A stretch of DNA of 64,000 bases from Lawsonibacter asaccharolyticus. Its GTDB lineage: Bacteria; Bacillota; Clostridia; Oscillospirales; Oscillospiraceae. This document shows positions 61,311 through 64,000 of this stretch, in pieces. A model generated the notes under the pieces. It searched no databases. It was not told the DNA's origin and saw only the letters and a list, made by a program, of their open reading frames with translations. The stretch lies in assembly GCA_003112755.1 (NCBI GenBank), contig BFBT01000001.1:310001-374000 (forward strand), written 5' to 3'. Numbering within the stretch: the stretch's first letter is position 1; every line of letters begins with the position of its first letter. A program made the position numbers and the translations under genes.

Positions 61311-61975
61311 AGGTGTTAGAACTGTTCGCGGGGACGCGGTCAATCGGAAAGGCGTTTGAAGCCCGTGGACACCAGGTCTTTTCCGTCGAATGGGACAAGA
61401 ACTTCGAGGACATCGACTTATACAAAGACGTTCTTCTGGTTACGCCGGAAGAAATAATCGAACGGTTCGGCCGCCCCGACGTGATATGGGCCAGCCCGGA
61501 CTGTGCAACGTACAGTATAGCCGCAATCAGTCACCACCGCAAACGCGCGGGGGGGGGGGGTACAAACCTGGACGCCGTATCGGAATACGCCCAGTTTTGC
61601 GACCGCGTGAACCTTCATGTTCACGGTCTGATCATGGCCCTGTCGCCGACCTGGTGGTTCATAGAGAACCCACGCGGCGGAATGAGGAAGATGGACTTCA
61701 TGTCCGCCCTTCCCCGCTATACCGTGACATATTGCCAATACGGCGACACCAGAATGAAGCCGACCGACATCTGGACCAATCACCCAGACCCGCAATTCAG
61801 GCCGCCCTGTCACAACGGGGACCCGTGTCATATTCCGGCCCCGCGAGGGGCGAAGACCGGGACGCAAGGTCTGAACGGAAGCAAGGAGCGGTCCAGAATC
61901 CCGCCGGCGCTGTGCGAACACATCGTCCATATATGCGAAACCGGGGACCCGTCCTGGACTTGCTACGGCCCGTGA
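61307..61975 (+). CDS. Short cytosine-C5 DNA methyltransferase-like protein
   Basis: The 222-residue protein has motif I (VLELFAGTRSIGKAF), motif IV with the catalytic Cys in a variant form (SPDCATYS instead of PPC), and motif VI-like WFIENPRGG. It is shorter than usual and no target-recognition or motif IX-X region is clear. A G12 run at 61549-61560 lies in the frame, coding RAGGGG. It may protect phage DNA from host restriction. Confidence 0.75.
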   Translation: MKVLELFAGTRSIGKAFEARGHQVFSVEWDKNFEDIDLYKDVLLVTPEEIIERFGRPDVIWASPDCATYSIAAISHHRKRAGGGGTNLDAVSEYAQFCDRVNLHVHGLIMALSPTWWFIENPRGGMRKMDFMSALPRYTVTYCQYGDTRMKPTDIWTNHPDPQFRPPCHNGDPCHIPAPRGAKTGTQGLNGSKERSRIPPALCEHIVHICETGDPSWTCYGP

Positions 61976-61994
61976 AAAAGGAAGGTGAAATCGA

Positions 61995-62420
61995 ATGAAC
62001 GATATTGAAAACAACCGCACGAAAGTGGAAGCCGCCCTGATCGAACAGATCAAGGCCAGGATCGCCTTCCACGCCAACGAACACCGGCAGACCTACGAAG
62101 TCGGGAAGGGTGTCATGGACTACCTGGCGCGGGACCTCCTGGCCGACTTCCTGGCCGCCGGCGGCGCCCTTCTCCCTGTGAAGCCGAACGGGACGGTCTA
62201 TGTGATCCACCGCCGGCGCGTCATGTCGGCGAAGGTCATGTTCGTCGGGACCGGCGCGGACGGCCTGACTTCGTTCAGTGTCCTTCGTGGACGTCTGGGG
62301 ACGACGGCCTGGGCGTCCATGCAGTTCACGGAAAACGACATCGGCCGAACGGTCTTTCTGGACCCGAATGACGCCGCCGAAGCCCTGGTGGCGCTGAAAG
62401 AGGGCGGCGGCCATGAATAA
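61995..62420 (+). CDS. Phage hypothetical protein
   Basis: The 141-residue protein is helical at first (LIEQIKARIAFHANEHRQTY), then beta-rich (GTVYVIHRRRVMSAKVMFVG). No family recognised. It overlaps the next gene by eight bases. Confidence 0.55.
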   Translation: MNDIENNRTKVEAALIEQIKARIAFHANEHRQTYEVGKGVMDYLARDLLADFLAAGGALLPVKPNGTVYVIHRRRVMSAKVMFVGTGADGLTSFSVLRGRLGTTAWASMQFTENDIGRTVFLDPNDAAEALVALKEGGGHE

Positions 62421-62655
62421 GGGCGTCACCTGTCGGGACTGTGATCACTTCCGGTCCTGTCTATTCTGCGGCTACGAATCAAGCGAATGTGAGATTCACG
62501 GGTCCCTGGACGTGGATCAGCACGAACGACACCCGGACACGACCGCCGCGACCTGTCCAGACTTCACGCCGAAGGTGGAACACCCGCCCAGGAAGCCCTT
62601 CGGCGCCGTGGTCGCCCGAATCATAAGGAACGGCCGCCGGGGGTATCGCCCATGA
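62413..62655 (+). CDS. Small cysteine-rich phage protein
   Basis: The 80-residue protein has CRDCDH and CLFC near the start, another Cys-x-IH and TCPDF, probably a zinc ribbon. It resembles the next gene in pattern. Confidence 0.55.
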   Translation: MNKGVTCRDCDHFRSCLFCGYESSECEIHGSLDVDQHERHPDTTAATCPDFTPKVEHPPRKPFGAVVARIIRNGRRGYRP

Positions 62656-62840
62656 AGGAAGAAAAGTTCCTTGATACGATCCGACGGAAAATGACAGACC
62701 GGCCGAAAATCTGTGCGACCTGTGGACACCTGGTCCGCCTGGGCGGGACCCTGATCGGCTGTGAAGCCCGTGACAAACTGATCCTTCCAGAATATCCCCC
62801 GTATCACGGGGACATGACGTGTCCGGACTGGAAGGCATGA
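62652..62840 (+). CDS. Small cysteine-rich phage protein, second copy type
   Basis: The 62-residue protein has CATCGH, IGCEA and TCPDW, following the same order as the gene before it (CxxC-x-H ... C ... TCPD plus an aromatic residue). It is likely a metal-binding paralogue. Confidence 0.55.
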   Translation: MKEEKFLDTIRRKMTDRPKICATCGHLVRLGGTLIGCEARDKLILPEYPPYHGDMTCPDWKA

Positions 62841-62856
62841 AGAAGGTGGATTCAAT

Positions 62857-63663
62857 ATGAAGTATGTAGTCTGTTATAGCGGCGGCCACGCTTCCGCCCT
62901 TTGCGCGGTCGAAGCCGTCCGGCGCTATGGCCGCGAAAATGTTATTCTTCTAAATCATGGGATTTGCGGAAGGGTCGAAGACCCTGATATTCAGCGGTTC
63001 AAGGACGAAGTGGCGGCCTTCCTGGGCCTTCCGATCACGCCGGCCAGCATGGAAGGCTTCGAGGAAAAAGACCAGTTCGACGTCTGCATGGAAATAAAAG
63101 CCTTCAAGTGCGGAAATCAATCGACCGCGCTGTGTACGAACCGGCTAAAAACTGAACCCTTCCGCCTGTGGCTATCAGAGAACTTCCCGGCAAGCCAAGA
63201 GAACCCGCGCGAAGACATTGTTGTTCTGTATGGCTTTTCTGAACAGGAAGTCAACAGAATGAAGCGAAGGACGGAAGTCATGTCTTCTATGGGATATAAG
63301 GTCGACTTTCCCCTTGTAAACTGGGACCGGACAATATTCGCGATTGAAGAAATCGGAATCGCGCGACCGTCGACATACCGTTTCCGGAAACACGCGAATT
63401 GTTCTGGCTGTCTGAAAGGCGGGAAACAGGCGTGGTATGTTACATACTGCACAGACCCGGAAATCTTCGAGAAGGCAAAGAAAGCAGAAGAAAAAATCGG
63501 CCATAGCATTTTGAAGGGCGCCTTCCTTTGCGACATTGAAGCCCTGTTTTACGATATGAAAACCGCTGGCGTGGAGCCGACGGAACTGATACCGCCCGCG
63601 CGATTCTGGGCGGACGCGAAAAAGAAGGTGGCCGAAGCAAGGAAAGAGAGGAAAGCAACATGA
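62857..63663 (+). CDS. PP-loop ATPase, PAPS-reductase-like phage protein
   Basis: The 268-residue protein has the PP-loop YSGGHASA near the N-terminus and a later CSGCLKGGKQAW cysteine motif, as in phosphoadenosine phosphosulfate reductase-like proteins. In phages such proteins may modify DNA, tRNA or sulfur compounds. The role here is not known. Confidence 0.75.
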   Translation: MKYVVCYSGGHASALCAVEAVRRYGRENVILLNHGICGRVEDPDIQRFKDEVAAFLGLPITPASMEGFEEKDQFDVCMEIKAFKCGNQSTALCTNRLKTEPFRLWLSENFPASQENPREDIVVLYGFSEQEVNRMKRRTEVMSSMGYKVDFPLVNWDRTIFAIEEIGIARPSTYRFRKHANCSGCLKGGKQAWYVTYCTDPEIFEKAKKAEEKIGHSILKGAFLCDIEALFYDMKTAGVEPTELIPPARFWADAKKKVAEARKERKAT

Positions 63664-64000
63664 AGAACGACCCATTTTTAGAAGCCCTGAAAAAGACTGT
63701 CGCGGTATGCTACATGATACACGCGGCGATCTTTGCCCTGGCGGCCTTCCTGACGGCCCCTGGCGGCCACGGAATCGTCGGCCTGGTGAACTGGCCCGTC
63801 CTGGCCCTTGCGGCCGTCTATGGCGCCCTGGGGGCCTTCCTGTGGATATACCTGACCAGGGAGAAACCGATAGCAATAGCAACAGGAACCGCCCTGGACC
63901 GCCTGGGGACAATCTACGGCCTGACACGAAGGACCAGGAAGACCTTCACCCTTCCCTTCGCGACGATCCGCGTCATGGAGCGGGACAAGGACTTCCGCCG
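63660..64000 (+). CDS. Phage membrane protein, partial
   Basis: The frame starts at ATG 63660 and is cut by the window edge after 113 residues. Two membrane segments (about 12-33 and 42-66) are followed by a basic region. No family recognised. Confidence 0.5.
   Translation, partial: MKNDPFLEALKKTVAVCYMIHAAIFALAAFLTAPGGHGIVGLVNWPVLALAAVYGALGAFLWIYLTREKPIAIATGTALDRLGTIYGLTRRTRKTFTLPFATIRVMERDKDFR

Larger units (their letters stand above)
55145..64000 (+). mobile_element. Prophage early/replication region, right end outside window
   Basis: From about 55145 every gene is on the plus strand, short, and closely packed with ATGA overlaps. The set is phage-like: Gp157, Rad52-type annealing protein, replication initiator, DnaC-type loader, RusA resolvase, methyltransferase. 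No integrase, repressor pair or structural gene lies inside the window, and no attachment site was identified. The left edge is placed between the ftsZ promoter and the first HTH gene. Confidence 0.85.

Overview
The window looks like a chromosome segment of a motile, anaerobic, GC-rich clostridial bacterium, most likely a gut Oscillospirales relative (Flavonifractor/Intestinimonas-like). That placement is inference. It rests on the Bacillus/Clostridia gene order flgM-flgN-flgK-flgL-DUF6470-fliW-csrA, on S-layer-homology and collagen-like surface proteins, on a flavodiiron-rubredoxin fusion, on an FMN riboswitch and an L20-type leader, and on frequent TTG/GTG starts with strong Shine-Dalgarno sites. 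No rRNA, tRNA, CRISPR array or complete insertion sequence was recognised.

Layout. 1-9200 (minus strand): two large secreted surface proteins (one cut by the window edge) behind a PilZ c-di-GMP receptor, an FlhB-C-terminus-like protein and a FliK-like protein. 9374-13908 (plus): cheA-cheW-cheR-cheB. 13909-17257: a 3'-UTR repeat, a 230-bp tandem array attached to the flagellin terminator, flagellin, and bacteriohemerythrin (both genes minus). 17679-22640 (plus): flgM, flgN, flgK, flgL, DUF6470, fliW, csrA. 22640-25428: a possible decayed gene, a collagen-like protein and a glycosyltransferase. 25505-30624: a membrane protein, an AlaX-type editing protein, a secreted protein, and an ECF sigma factor with its likely anti-sigma partner. 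30720-36437 (minus): flavodiiron protein, then the shikimate operon aroA-aroC-chorismate mutase/shikimate kinase-aroE, preceded by an aromatic-rich leader ORF and terminator. 36549-41307: lipoprotein, rimI, a second acetyltransferase, tsaD, a cluster of DnaA boxes, then infC-rpmI-rplT. 41370-51268: housekeeping and unknown genes (SSB-like, coaX, comF, mreB/mbl, DUF554, riboswitch-ribU, TrmH-type methyltransferase). 51509-54940: a frameshifted chemoreceptor and ftsZ. About 55145-64000: the early/replication module of a prophage that runs off the right edge.

How the parts work together. Five copies of one promoter pattern (TTA-rich -35, 11-base spacer, -10 of the form N-N-CGATA-N) precede flgM, cheA, flagellin, hemerythrin and the chemoreceptor, so the window carries much of a sigma-28 flagellar/chemotaxis regulon together with the anti-sigma factor FlgM. 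A second layer is visible in the flagellin leader, where a hairpin shows AAGGA in its loop next to a GGAGG ribosome site. That is the layout expected for CsrA control, and both fliW and csrA are present. Several other RNA-level controls can be read directly: an aro attenuator candidate, an infC leader terminator, and an FMN riboswitch whose downstream anti-Shine-Dalgarno can pair with the ribU ribosome site.

The less expected features are the tandem flagellin-tail array, a dispersed 3'-UTR element family found between stop codons and terminators, a nested-stem RNA candidate near 48.0 kb, the DnaA-box cluster after tsaD, and homopolymer tracts in the chemoreceptor and in two prophage genes.
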